Shown here piece after piece: positions 33,969-48,000 of a DNA stretch of 64,000 nucleotides (its first letter is position 1; each line of letters starts with the position of its first letter). The DNA is from Zychaea mexicana (lineage: Eukaryota; Mucoromycota; Mucoromycetes; Mucorales; Lichtheimiaceae). The DNA is taken from positions 186,001 to 250,000 of the forward strand of contig NW_026516688.1 in NCBI RefSeq assembly GCF_025766255.1, read 5' to 3'. The notes under the pieces were generated by a model, which saw only the letters and a list, made by a program, of their open reading frames with translations, was not told where the DNA came from and did no database searches. The translations under genes were made by a program, and so were the position numbers.

Positions 33969-36227
33969 TCACACTTTTGCAGAAATCTTGTGATTAATGT
34001 TGAATTTCAACCACAGCATGACCGAAGCTGCCAAAATATAAGCGACACCGGCGAACATTTTGTAGGAAAAAAAAGGTTCCGAGTTGACAGCTGACTCGAT
34101 CGCGGAAGAAATATTGGGACCGAAAACTGCAACGCAGTTAGAGAGGAGAACCATGCTCAATCCAGTTGGGAATTTCTCCATGCCGAGGATAGCAGCGGTG
34201 ATGGGTGATACTAGAAATTTTAAAGACATATTTTTGTTTTAGCGTATCTTTCTTTCATATCTATTCCTTTTGAAAGATCTCAGCCATTACAATATTTACC
34301 TAGGGTGAAATAAGATCCACATGTGAAACCGAATACAGCCATAAACGCCATTAATGTACCATATGTATAAGCGAAAGTCCAGATGAGGAAATTGCTAAGT
34401 CCTGCAATGACCAAGTAGATAATGTTCGTATTAACATTGCCCAGTTTATCAGCAAGGAACCTATGGATGGTTGGAAAAAAAATGAATTCTGCTAGTTCAT
34501 TTAGGATTATGTATGATTATTGAAACTAAGTTACAAACCCGCAAACAATTCTCCCCACAAAGTTCATGGCACAGCTGACAGCAACCAACGACGATCCTTC
34601 GGAATCAGATAAACCAAGATACGTAGCATGTGCTAAACAGTCGTAAAATTCGTTTAAATTATCAGTAAAGCGATTATCCTTTTCGATCCAACTGAATAAA
34701 GATAGAAACAGAATTGATGCATTACATGGTACAAAGAAAAATGGAATAAAATATCCAACCATTTGCATGGTAGCACCTAAACACCAGATACGGAAACTGC
34801 CATTCTTAAACACATCAAACTTGATGATGTCACGTAAACGCTTGCGCATACGAGGGCGGGGAATGCGGTCTTTGACTAGTATGCAGGCCAATAAATCGCA
34901 TGCCAAGCAAACGAAGCCGACAACACGATAGGTCCTATATATCCATTGATTTAGGAGTTCAAGTTAATCACATCAACCGTGATCATATTTAATCATGATC
35001 TAATTTTGCTTACCATCCACCACCCAAACTGCGATTGATAGGTGTCATGATGAATGGCATAATCAAGCCACCAATACCGGATCCGCTGGCGATCAGGCCA
35101 AGAGCAAAACCCCGCTTACGATCGAAATATTGCGGTGCAACAGCCATTATCGTCTAAGCAAAAGTGGTAAAGGTTGAATCATTTAATTATTACAGGCTGG
35201 GTCACGTACACAAATGCGATACTAAGGAAAAACTCAGGAAAGGTACTTACCACGTACATAAACGAAACGCCAATACCAAAACAAACGCCCTGTGTCAGAT
35301 ACAGGTGCCATATCTGTTATCGCATGTATCCCCGCTAAGTTAGTATTTGAAAACGATTTGCTTTTGTAACACCGTACCTGTGTTGAAAACCCAGCAATGA
35401 TCACGCCGACGGCAACGAATAAGGTCCCAAGCAATAAGACAACTCTTGTTCCCCAGATGGAATTCAAGATTTGCGCTACAGGTCCCATGCAGTTACTGAA
35501 GATCAAGCAGAATGTGCCAACAAAACTCAATTGGAGTGGTGCATTCGAAACTGTATCCTTAAAAACATTCTGTTCGTAGTAATCTTGCATAACGCCTATC
35601 ACATGAAACCGGTATAGGCATGGAGATGATGTTGATGAAAATAGGTTAAAATCCGATCTGGTTTCAGATCATATAAAAGCAAAGGCGGGAAATCCAATTC
35701 CCGGAAAACGTTACCCCTGGGGTGGGAAAGTTTTTCAATTAGTACGACTACTTTTTGTTATCATCATGCACATATTGAGTAGTTAGTTACCATGCAGTAG
35801 TGACACCATAACTCGTAACTTGAACCATAAACGCGCCTACGACGATAGCCCATCCGTAACCGCCGTCAGGGATCTTGTCGATATCGAATTTTTCTTGGTC
35901 GCCAGGTAGCGTTTGGCTTCGGACGGATCCGCATCCTTCATGTGTACCAACAGCAGCAGTAGCCGAGTTCTTTTCAGAAGATGGCGAATTCATTGTCACA
36001 GCGTTTTCTATTGTTACGATAAACATATCGTATTAGTAACTCGGCCAATCGTCACATATGCCTTTATTTCCTTCAGACAGCTGAATTATACCTTCATAAA
36101 GTGACGATCGTGCTGAAGGACGAGTAGTATTGGCTTGTTCATCTTTGCCACATATGGTTGACCTGACTGAATGTACTGTATACTCGTTTACTCCGTTGTC
36201 TTCTTGAAGAGTAGTTTTGGATGCCAT
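33969..36227 (-). CDS. MFS transporter, monocarboxylate porter (MCT) type
   Basis: A membrane transporter of the major facilitator superfamily, related to fungal Mch and animal MCT proteins, which move monocarboxylates or related small solutes. Nine exons: 36227-36092, 36007-35791, 35595-35378, 35313-35251, 35153-35014, 34934-34726, 34632-34539, 34460-34300 and 34210-33969, all with GT-AG introns. The MCT signature PDGGYGWAIVVGAFMV opens the first membrane helix. RKRGFALGLIASGSGIGGL matches the loop and helix following helix 4, and GRIVCG-FLADKLGN the conserved loop after helix 7. About 500 residues with about 12 membrane segments. The start at 36227 is chosen because it follows a TATA box and splices in frame to exon 2. 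At the exon 2/3 junction the canonical sites (donor at 35790, acceptor before 35595) leave the frame one base off. An alternative donor at GTGTCA just upstream keeps the frame but drops conserved residues. Confidence 0.85.
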
Positions 36228-36261
36228 CACACACGAAGTCCCACACACAATTTTTAATTCT

Positions 36262-36270
36262 CTTTATATA
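36262..36270 (-). promoter_or_regulatory. TATA box of the MFS transporter gene
   Basis: TATATAAAG on the minus strand, 35 bases upstream of the ATG at 36227. This implies a very short leader or use of a later ATG. Confidence 0.5.
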
Positions 36271-36814
36271 GAAGTATAAATTGAAAGGGCAACCTACACG
36301 GGTAGATATGAACTGGGTGATATAATGTTATAGAATTCCGAGGGAAGGGTTGTGTATATATTCCAAAAGAGATAAAATGAGAGAAGTAGAAATGCGAGTT
36401 CTCAGCATCGGATCAGTCGGCGCGCGGCTTTCATATTTTGGCTTTTATATTTTTTCTCTCCGATAGAATTCGGTGCCGACTCCCGCGCGAATCTTCGTTT
36501 TCTCTGGATCGTGAGTGGTTCATCCTCGTGATGACACTGAATGATCCCCTCTATGTTTTCACACTATGTTTCTTAGTATATTATACAATACACATACGCT
36601 CTACATAATAGTAGATCAGCCCAATGAAACCATTGTGGCGGATAAACATCTACCCATCGCTTAACAAGAAGGTTCAGAACGCAATATATACGCCACAACC
36701 ATATACACTTCTATGACTCATCTGAAACGATACCTCTTAAAGCCTTTTTGTTCTTTTCCGTCGTTTCATGATGATATGTGGATGATGATGATATACTCCA
36801 TTTTCTCTTTTTAT
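36271..36814. other. Promoter region of the transporter, 3' flank of ERV41
   Basis: No gene. Both neighbours are on the minus strand, so this region holds the transporter promoter and the Erv41 transcript end. The short CG-rich word GGCGCGCGGC lies near 36419. Confidence 0.4.
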
Positions 36815-38495
36815 TTATACACTGCGCATAAGGTTATGTGTGGGCGCATAAAGGTTAGGATCTTCTTTTCCACCCGTGAGAACAAATTTAATCGACCGAT
36901 AGATGAAGCCAACAGTGACGACCGAACCACCAATGATGCCACAGAGGCGAACCAAGAAATGTGTAAACGATTGTCGACTTTCTGTTATTTGCACAGAGAT
37001 CGGTTCAATATCATACTTGAAAAAGATACCGGGAACTATATTGATCGCTTGGTGATCAGAAACCGCCTTGTGAGAATCCGTCACAGCGTATTGATTCGTC
37101 AATAATACATTCTTGCTGCTGTCAATGTACGTTGTAGGTACCTAATAATGACGGGTATTTGCGCATTAGCTATCTGTCTCTATTGATTCCTTTCTGAAAC
37201 TCTGATAGACATACAATCGACAAGATATACTGGAACACTTCGAAATCTAAAAATATATGCACGAAAGAAAAATTTTAAGCTTGCAGATTCTGGGTGGACT
37301 ATGCACTATAGTATCCTGATAAACTCACGTGCTTCTGTAATTTCAACACTATTGTCGAGCGGGTTTACAAGGTCGGGGTACTGCTTGCCGAATGAAAATT
37401 GGTCAATTCGATGAGTGAAGTTCAATACTGTAATGATAAGGACGATAGAGAAAATATCATTGGTAAGAGTACGCAGAAACTTCTTCATTTCTTAATTGAG
37501 TGTCACCAGTAACTTACATTTATGATCAGTGTGTGTGTGGCTCTCTACATAGACAAACAGTAACAGAGCAAGAAGTTTAGATATCGGATAGTAGCGCTTT
37601 GACTAGGAAGCACTTACGGTATCCGTGACCGAGTGATGTGATGTGTAAGTTCGCTGCTACTTTGTTTGCATGGATCGATCCAAAGATACGGCAGGCACCC
37701 ATTTCGGCTATATGTGCATTATTTAGATAATTTGCCCGAATAATGACAATAATTTGAATAGCCACCAGTAGATCTTACCAGCGATCTTTTCGTCGTATGG
37801 TTTGCCAGTTGCTGCCTTGATCACTTCCTGCATATATCTTGCATCTTGCGTCCTTTATATAATCGTCCACGTACATAAATTAAAATTATTGCATCAACAA
37901 CTCCTATACTCTCAATTCTTACTTTTCCTGGTCAGCACGGTTCGTAGAAAATTGTGCCTACATAAGTTATTATATGTGTTATTCCACGGTACATATAATG
38001 TTTTTATTTGGCAGCTTACTGGCACCAGGCGTAAATTCTCTGTTAAATGAATCCGATACCCTGAAGCATCATAGACATGGACAAGCAAAACTGTCATGGA
38101 AATGATTTAGCTTTAATATGACAACATATGCACACTTGTAATGGTTAACTTGCCTGGACACGGCATAGCGACCGTTAAATCCATATTGATTTGCATGCTG
38201 GTCTCTATTGTTGGATCGACTATAAAGCGATAGTTGTTGTGCAGTGTACGGTACCTGTTAACCAAGTATAAAGTTACAGTTCAATACTTTATTCGTTCGT
38301 AGCTCAAGCGAAAAGAAATCATAGTATAGCATAGATAACGTACTCAGAAAACTCGCTGAGAGACAGCAAAGCGAGGAAGCATGCAAGTAAAATGGTGAGC
38401 AATCCACCTTTTTCACTACGAGCTTGATTGTCAGCATCTACTTTTGGGAACGCGTCGAATTGAGCCACCGTGTGAGCCCACTGACTAATGGCCAT
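36815..38495 (-). CDS. ERV41: Erv41-like ER-Golgi COPII vesicle protein (ERGIC2 family)
   Basis: Erv41 partners with Erv46 in COPII vesicles and helps retrieve escaped ER residents. The protein is split over about eight short exons. The N-terminus has QFDAFPKVDADNQARSEKGG followed by a first membrane helix (LLTILLACFLALLSLSEF), as in Erv41. The lumenal part has TSMQINMDLTVAMPCP, MGACRIFGSIHANKVAANLH, and FSFGKQYPDLVNPLDNS. The C-terminal part has PGIFFKYDIEPISVQI, then SFTHFLVRLCGIIGGSVVTV as the second helix. The start at 38495 gives the family's usual short cytosolic head. The intron after AMPCP begins GCAAGT, so it appears to be a GC-AG intron (near 38153). The rest are GT-AG. Erv46 paralogs are longer with extra cysteines. 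This one matches Erv41 better. Confidence 0.9.
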
Positions 38496-39094
38496 GGCGT
38501 ATTAAATTAGAATTGGTAGCAAGAAAAGAAGGGATGTACGTCGCAGCCGAATTGATTTGTTGATGTACTGGAAACAAAGTGGAGTGTAATAATGTAAAAA
38601 AGGGACGTGGTACGCGAGGAACGAAAGGAGGCTGGAAACAAAGTATATGGTAGTTTCTTCCCAATTACTGTTTTTGGAAAGAATTAAAGAGTGCCCCAGA
38701 CTCCTTAGCAGCACAGGGCAACACGATGGATGGACCAAAGAAATCTTGAAACGTGTAAGTATTTCTCTTTGAAGCAAGCATACTAGAATACAAAAAAATA
38801 TATGAGCAAGTGAGCAGTATTAAGAGAATGGATGTGAATTTTGTATGGACAACTGTTTTATGAGCTAAGGTGAGTTCTCAGCGCTTTATGGAACATTGCA
38901 TTGATATTTGATGGAGCAATGAGGAAACAGCTTCAGTAGATAAACACACTCAGATACAGTAGCAACAAATGTACATCAGCCTTTTTTTATATTATAGTAA
39001 ACATGTTTATATATTTATTCAATTATTCATTGGTATCAATAAGCTAAGATTCGTACATTCAAGTTTCATCGTTCATTTGTTGGTTTGAGCTAAT
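38496..39094. other. Spacer between ERV41 start and giant gene end
   Basis: Tail-to-head arrangement on the minus strand. It should contain the ERV41 promoter and the giant gene's 3' end. No gene is supported in it. Confidence 0.45.
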
Positions 39095-42000
39095 TTAGTA
39101 CAGAGCAGAGCTAGCAGAGTCAACAACGCGTTGGAACCAAGTGCGTCCTGCCTCAGCGGTAGTAGAACCAGCTTGTTGTTTCTGGGCTTCCTTTTGATCG
39201 AACAAGGCTTCAAAGCTTTCAGCGAGCATGTCGATACCGTCAACTTCGAGATCAAATTCTTGTTGGCTTGTGTTGTGATCAGCGCGATGGATAAGCACGG
39301 TATGAGCACCGCTTGACTTGGCGGCATTTAGAACATCGGGATTAGCCGAGACGACCGCAAGCTCGTTGGTGTCGTCAAGCGCCAACAAGTTGGAAACAGT
39401 ACCGACGAATTGCTCGGATGATAGACCAGCGAACATATCAGCACCAAACTGGGCATGCCAACAGAGACATCCGTGACGGGCAAGATCAACCATGGTGCGA
39501 GTTTGGAACTGTTGCGAGAACGAAACGGTGGGCGTTCCGTGATTCAAGTGCTTGACTCGCTTGATACCTGCGGCCACATCCTTGTAAAGTGAAGCACGGC
39601 GCCAGACCAGAACGAGTTTGTCGAGTTGAGCATCAGTGAATGCACCTTCCTTGATATCGTGGCTTGCGAGCAGCTCAACGAGAGTGGCGCGCAAAAGGAC
39701 TTGGTCTTGCTGTTTACCGTCGGCACCCTTGCGCTCGAGGAACAGTGCATGCCACTTGTCGGCAAAGGCTACAGTGTCAATCTTGTGCAAACCCTCAGCC
39801 TTTTTGTACTTGATGGTGGCAGACCAGGCAGCAGTGAACGAGGCGCGGAAGTCGGTAACCGTGCCAACAAGATCAAAAGCAATAGCGCGAACGCCAGCGA
39901 ATGATTCAGGCATCTTGGTGGTTTCAACCCAAGCAACAGTCTTGCCTTCGAATGCAGCAGAGACGGTGACACCGGTAGCATAGTCAAATGAGTGGGTAAG
40001 GCGATCCTTGATCAGGGCAATACGGCTAAAGACACGTTCTTCAAAAGTGGCAGCATCGCGCGAGTCAGTGCAGGAAACAACCTGCTTGAGCGATGCCGTC
40101 TGCGAGTACAAGGTGAACTTAATTTGGTCGATGCAGTAGAGTGCCTGGTTGCGAGCATAAGAAACATGGCCTGCAACAGTTGCATCCTTGCGCAAGAGAG
40201 CTTGTTCGTCACCAGCTGCAACGATCTGGATCTTTGCAGCATTGATGATATTTTCAATCTGCTGGTTGGCATCCTCAAGTAAAAGCTGGACTTCGGTAGC
40301 AACGTGACAGCCGTTGCCTCCTTCGCGTTGAACCGAGGTGTGAATGTTCTTGACGAGCAGATCGAGCCATAGAATGAGCTTGGTCTTGGTATCTTGAATG
40401 GCAAGAGTCAATTCCTTCTGGATGTGGGCTTGAATCTCTTCTTTGGTTTCAGTCTTGCTATCGAGAATAACGGCACCATACGAGCTCTCACCAGTCTTTT
40501 CATCTACAATGTGGACTTGAAGCAATTTGTCGACCTGCTTCTTCGAAACCATCACAACATTGTCAAGCTGTGTATCCACATCGACACCGTGGATAGCAAT
40601 GGTCTTGGAAATGTTCGCTTGCGAAATAGCCGTGACGAAGATTGTCTCCAAGGTGACAGAGAAGTTGTACTCAACATCCGTTTCAGTAGAGACACCTGAT
40701 TTAGTGGATTTGATCATGGTATCCAATTCTTGCTGGGCTTCGGTAAGTAAGGTGGTAACTGCAGCAGAGACATCGATGTCGGTTTGCTTGCAGCAAGTCT
40801 TGATGCGCTCAACCAAGCGGACGAGCCATCCATTGACGTCGGTCTTGACTGCTTCAATCTTGGTGACCTCAACAAGTTGAATTGGCTGCTTCTTGGCGGG
40901 TTTCTTTGCATTGACTGCCGTCTTGCCCTTGTCCTCACTCTTGGCAACAGCCGATTCCTCGTGCTTTACTTCGACATCAACATCGTTTTCGCCGACAACA
41001 ATTTCTTCTTCAGTTACTGCAGTCTGAACAGCTGAAACGTGGGCTGCGATCTGTTCGTTCAAGCGGGTGGCAATCTCGTACAGAGCTGATTCCTGCTCCG
41101 CGGCGTTCTGCCAGGGTCCTTCCAAAATGGTGCTCTTGATGTCCGAAAGCTGGGCAGAGAAAGTAGTACGCAAGTGGCTAAAGAAGACATCCAAATGTTC
41201 GCTAGAAGTGCCTTGTTGAAGCTTCGAGATCTTGTCGTTGACTTCAATCTCGGCTTCCGAGATGATGTGCTCAGTTTCGCCGTTCACGTAGAGTCTGTCG
41301 GCTGACGATTCGAGTAGCTGAGTGAACTTGACAACAATGAGCTTGTAGAACCACTTTTGAGTATCCTTTGCAGTGCTCTTGGCAATCTCAGCCGCATCAA
41401 CAGCCGAAATATGCTGGCCGGAAGCTTCTAAGTTAAGCAAACATTCACTGTGAATATCAACTGCTTCTTTTATAAAAACGTCCAAGTGTTGTTGTTTGCT
41501 TACCCTTCCTAGCGGTCTTCTCTTCAGCTGCCTTCTTCTTCTTGGAGGCACCGATAACAGTTGCAGCGCCGGCAGCAGCACCAACAGCCAAAGAGCCTTC
41601 AATAATGTGACCAAGCATCTTGTGGCCATCCTTCTTGGAATCGCGTTTGGCAGACTCCTGTGCCTCGATCTTTTCGGTATGGGCAGAAATGATCTCACCG
41701 TAAGGTCGTAGCGCAACAGAAATTTGTTCCTCGATAGCTGCAGTTGTAGTGGTCATTTGCTCAAAGCCGCTCGACGAAGTGGCTGCAGCTTGAGCACCGA
41801 TAGACTGGATTTGGTATGCGCCTTGCACGACCATGCCTTGGGCCCATCGGACAATGGACTTAAATCCTTGAAGTTGAGTCTTGTCGCTAACCGAACCTGT
41901 AGCAGTAACTTCAACGACCTCGAGTTTCTTGGTAATTTCGGTCTTTGCTTGCGTGATCAGAACCTCAATTTCCTGGCTGGATTTGCCTTCCTTGGCGCAC

Positions 42001-45000
42001 TTGGATACGTCCAGGGTCAGCTTGGCGAACCAGGCGCGGACAATAGCTACAACATCGATGGATCCTTCAGCGACCTTTCCGGTATGCTTCTTCTCGGACT
42101 GGTGGTGTGCGTCGTCCTAAGCGAATGACAAGTTAGAAAAGGGATTTCTAAATTCAATAGCCGCAATTGTTATTTATCTACCTTGGACTTGGACTTGTCG
42201 CACTCCTTCTTATCCTTTGGCTTGCATTCCTTCTCGTCATCCGAGTCCTTCTGCTTGGGTTTGGGTGCGCTTTCCTTCTTCTCCTTGCGGGCACATTTCT
42301 TCTTGTCCTATTTATAAGAATCATGCAATTAGCGAATTATTTGAGGAGGAGTTTAACTCTTTTATAGAACTATCACATACCTTTGCGCATTTCTTGTATT
42401 CTGTCTTTGAAGCTTGATCTACTTCAATGCTAACGGAAGAATTACATTGGTCGAGTCCAGTATCAATCTGAGCTTCAGCGGCTTCCACAAGAGAAGTCAT
42501 TTGGCTCATCAACAAACTCGATGAAGAATCACCAGTTGCAACAATATCCACACCAATGGCCTTGACCTGGGTAGAACCTTGCAAGACCAGACCCTTGGCC
42601 CACTCGATGGTAGACACAAGGTTGTTGTCTGATCCCTTGACCTTGCCGCACACAGTGCTAAACTCGGCCTCAATGGAAGCAGTTGCCTTGGCAACTACCT
42701 TTTCGACTTCTTCGGTCGACTTGCATGACGAGACATCCTCAATCAGTCTGCGGAACCACGAGTAGATAGTAACCTTGATGTAATGAGCGGCCACGACCTT
42801 GCTTGTCTTCTTCTTGGTAGCATCATGCTTTACAATCTTGTGCACATGCTCGGGAGCAACTTTAGTGTGGTCCACTTCAATAGTCAACAAAGCATCACAC
42901 TTGTCATAAGCTGTGCTGATTTGAGTCTCGGTCGATTCAATCAATGCGGCCATGCTTTCCTTAGCGGTCTTTGCACTCGATCCGCCTGTAGCAACAATCT
43001 GGACACCGATAGCCTTGATCTGGGCAGAGCCGTGTAAGATCATACCCTTAGCCCAGTCCGTGGTCGATACAATTTGTTCGCTGACAGTGCTGGTGACATC
43101 CGACTTGGTGGTGGTCTTGTCGCAAACACCCTTGAGCTCGGCTTCAATAGCAGCATTGGCCTTGGTAACGACAACATCAATTTCTTCGTTAGTCTTGCAT
43201 GAGGAAACGTCTTCTACGAGCTTCTTGAACCATGAGTTGACCGTTATCTTGACGTATTCAACCGCACCGACGGTGACATCGACACTCTTCTTTGGCTTTT
43301 CAACAACAGAAGTCTTCTTTTCAGCGGTTGTCTGCTGAAGAGATTGTTAATACTTGCGAATACCTTTTTCCAGCTTTCTATTTGTCAGAATCGATAGTTA
43401 CCTTCTTCTCAACCTCGATAACCAAGTCGGTCTTGCAACCACCCAAAGCAGTGTCTACTTGAGTAGTTGTGGATTCGACCACAGCGGACAATTGATCGTG
43501 GATAGATGCAGAAGCGGTGTTACCACTGGCAATCGCTTGGACAGCGACCGCCTGGACTTGGGTAGTGCTCTGCGAAATCATGCTCTTGGCCCATCCGAGA
43601 GTAGCCTTGAGTTTTTCAGCAGACTCCTTGTTGGAGGATTCGTCGGTCTTGTGCACAACTTGAGAGAAATCGCCATCGATCTTTTCGGTAGCTTCAGCAA
43701 TGATGACCTCGATATCAGCGTTGACATCGTCACCGCCCTTTTCAACACGTTCAGCGATATCCTTAGTAAGCTTGTTAAACCACGAGTGAACTGTTGCCTT
43801 GACATAGCCAACAACGCCAACAGTGATGACAGCGCCTGCAGCTGCACCCACGGCTACGCTGGCAGCAGTATCATGATGATGATGATGCTCTGACTTATTT
43901 TCAGAGGCCTTCTTCTTAGCAGCCTCCTTCTTCTCATCGTGCTTAACAACCTTGTGAACATCTTGGACGGACACCTTGTTGTGCTCAACTTCGAAAGTCA
44001 GGGATGTATCACATTTGTCGTAAGCGGTTTCGATCTGCTTCTGTGTAGTTTCGACCAAACCGGCAATACTGTCCTTGGCACCTTCCGCACCAGCAACGAC
44101 TTGAATGCCGATGATCTTCAATTGGGCAGAGCCTTCGAGAACGATACCCGTGGCCCATTCAGTGGTAGAGACAATTTGCTCGCTGACAGACGCAGAAACG
44201 TTAGATTGCTTCGTCTTCTCCGACACGTTCTTGAGTTCAGCTTCGATGGAGGCGTTAGCCTTGGCAACCACGACATCGACTTCGTCGCTGGTCTTGCAGG
44301 ATGTGATATCTTCGACAAGTTTGGCGTACCACGAGTTGATGGTAATCTTGACATAGTCTACGACACCAACGCTAATCTCGGCAGCTGTACCGACAGATTG
44401 CTTGACCTTGTGAACCTATGAGTACATTGTTAGTATACGGATAGAAGACAACGGGATATATAGCAAATACGGCGTCATATTCTACCTTTTCCTTCTCGAC
44501 TTCGATTTCAACATCAGCCTTGCAGTTATCCAAAGCAGTGTCGACGTGCGTCTTGGTAGCTTCAATCACGCCGGAAAGCTGCTCATGAACGGAGACAGCA
44601 GAGGTGCTGCCAGCAGCAATGGCTTGGACAGCGGTAGCCTTGACCTGCGTGGTGGTATGGGTGACAGTGCTCTTGGCCCATTCGATGGTGGCCTTGAGCT
44701 TCTCAGCTGATTCGGTATCCTTGCATTCGCCAGTCTTGGTGGTAACCTTGGTGAATTCGACGTCAATCTCAGCGTCGGCCTTGGCAACGATGGCTTCAAT
44801 ATCAGCTTCGACATTGTCACCGCCCTTTTCAACACGCTCGGAGATATCCTTGGTGAGCTTGCTGAACCACGAGCTGACGGTATCCTTGACATAGCCGACA
44901 ACACCGACAGAAACCACAGCACCAGCTACAACACCAGCTGCAACCTTTTCGACATGATGATCCTCCTTTTCGGCGAGTTTCTCCTGCTTCTTGTCGTCCT

Positions 45001-48000
45001 TCTTGGTGACCTTGTGTTGGTGCTGCTTCTTATTTTTGAACTTGTTCGTGTCGTGCTTGACAACCTTGTGCACATCCTCGGCAGCAACCTTGGTATGGTC
45101 GACTTCAATGATCAAAGACGAGTCGCACTTGTCAAAGGCTGTGGAGATTTGGGCTTCAGTAGATTCTACCAAGTCAGCAATGCTATCCTGAGCAGTAGTA
45201 GAGCCAGCAACGATCTGTACACCGACGGCCTTGAACTGGTTGGATCCTTCAAGGACAATACCCTTGGCCCATTCAGTGGTTGAAACGATCTGCTCCGAAA
45301 TAGAGGTGGAAGCCTCAGATTTTTCGGTCTTTTCAGTTACAGTCTTAAGCTCGGCTTCAATAGCGGCATTGGCTTCTGCGATGACAGTCTCGACTTCTTC
45401 ACCGGTCTTGCACGAAGTGATGTCCTCCACCAATTTTCCGTACCAGGTACTGATTGTGACCTTAATGTAATCGACGACGCCAACAGTGACTTGGCCAGCG
45501 GCCTCGATTGCTTCCTTAACTTCTGAAGCCTATTACACAGAAGCATATGAGTATTTTCTCTTTGCGAGTCTTCAATTAAAGCGATTAATCTAAAAGTTAT
45601 ATTACCTTCTTCTCGACCTTGATATCAACCTTAGAGTCACACTTTTCCAAAGCAGTGTCCACTTCAGCAGTTGTGGACTCAACTACAGAAGAGAGCTTGT
45701 CACGGATAGCGATAGCACCCAATCCACCTGCAGACACAGCTTCAATGGCAATGGTTTGGACTTGCGTTGTGCCTTGGGTAACAGTAGTCTTGGCGCATTC
45801 GAGCGTTTCCTTGAGTTTAGCAGCTGACTCGGTATCCTTGCAGTCGCCGGTCTTGGTGGTAACCTTGGTGAATTCAACCTCAATTTCGGCATTGGCCTTG
45901 GCAATGATAGCTTCAATATCAGCAGAAGCATTGTCACCACCTTCTTCAGCACGCTCAGAGACAGCCTTGGTAAGTCTGCCAAACCAGGAGCTGATAGTAG
46001 ACTTGACATAAGTGACGGCACCAACGGTGACAACGCCACCGGCAATGATCTCGGCTGCCTCATCAGTCGACAACGCGGGCTTCTTGGAAACAGGCTTCTT
46101 GGTGACCTTTTTCTTTTCTTCAGAAGTCTTGGTTTCTTCAGTGGTCTTCTTGACAGCGTGCTGGGTCTTTTCGTTCTTTTTTAATGTATTAGTGAGTGAA
46201 TGGTCCCAATGATAAGTATTCTTCTACTGTGTACTGATGGTCTTTTGCTCTTTACCTTTTCCTCGTGATCGACTTCAATGACGATGGCTGCATCGCAGCT
46301 GCCCAGGGCAGTTTCGATTTGTGTGGTATTAGCTTCGATCAAAGGAGTCATCTGCTCACGGATGCTGGCAATGGTTGTATGACCGGAAGCGATCGCTTGG
46401 ACACCGATAGCCTCAACCTGGTGAGATCCTTGGACAACCATGCCCTTGGCCCATTCGAGAGTGGCGTTGATCTTCTTGATGGAAGCAGTTTCAGAAGATG
46501 AAGACTTGGTTTCATCAACAATATCTTCGATAGTGTCTTCGATTGACTCAGTAGCCTTGGAGACAATAGCTTCAATCTCTTCCTCGGTACCACCATTAGC
46601 TGCGCAGGAGGAAACATCATCCATCAGCTTGTTGAACCACGAACGGACGGTGAGTTTGGCGTATTCGATTACACCGACGCTGACAATTGTATAAGCGACG
46701 ATCTTCTCGGCCTGGCTGTGTTCCTTCTTTTCAACCTCTTCGTGCTTCTTGGTAACGTGTTCATGCAACTTCTTTGTTTTCTCGATGTTTTGGTGCTTGG
46801 TAGTCTTCTTGTGATGATCTACCTTGATGACAGCTGAGCTGTCACACTTGTCAAGTGCAGTGTCAACTTGTACCTGAATAGCTTGGACCTGGTTTTCCAA
46901 AGTCTCCTGAATTTCAGTAGCATTGCCAGAAGCAATGGCGTTGACACCAATCGCTTGGATCTGGGTTGATCCTTGAATCACAAGACCCTTCGCCCATTCA
47001 ATTGTGGACAAAAACTGCTCGGTCGATGTATCCGTCTCTTGTTGGTGTTGGGTCTTATCACAGACTTCTTTAAGTTCTCCATCAATAGACAACTTAGCCT
47101 TGGAAACAATGGCCTCGATATCAGCATTGGACGATTCGCCACCCTTGGCAGCGCAGATCTGTACGTCTTGAACGAGCTTGGCGAACCATGAGTGGATAAT
47201 GAGCTTGACATGGTCAACAACGGCAACAGATGTTTGAGTTTTTTCAGCCTAATAAAGTAATTAAATATAAAGTGAGCATGTTGGTTTTTACAGCACAGGA
47301 TTGTAAATTATGAAGTATGCGACGCTTACCTTTTCGCTTTCGACTTGAATTTCCAATGAGGAAGCATCACACTCTTCTAAAGTAACGCACACCTTCTCAG
47401 TGTTAGACTCAACCACAGACGTCAACTTTTCGCGGATGTCCTTGGATCCAGAAATGGCAGCTTCAACAGCGGTCACCTTGATTTGAGTCGAGCCGGCAAC
47501 GACAGTTTCTTTGGCCTTTTCAATTGTCATCTTGAGCTTCTCGGCGGTTGCTTCGTCCAACTCGCTGGTCTGGCCGGAGACGGTTGCTAGTTCGCCTTCA
47601 ATGGAAGCAATGGCCTCAGAAACAATAGCTTCAATGTCAGAAGAGGCATTCTCATCGCCTTGTTCGGCGCGTTCAGCGACTTGCTTGCTAAGCCTGTCAA
47701 ACCATGAGCTGACAGTGGAGGCGACATAGCCAACAACACCCACAGTAACTACAGTGCCAGCTGCAACACCAGCTGCAATTTTAGCAGCGTGGTGATTATC
47801 TTCCTTCTTGGTAGGCTTCTTGTGTTCGTGACTATGTTTGATTCCCTCAGCTGAGGCCTTTTCGATCTAATTCCGAATGATAAAAAAGTTTAGGAATGCA
47901 AGAAAATAGAAAAATAAACAGTACAACGTACAAGTAACTTTACATACCTTTTCCTTCTCAACTTCGATTTCAACATCGGCCTTGCAGTTATCCAAAGCAG

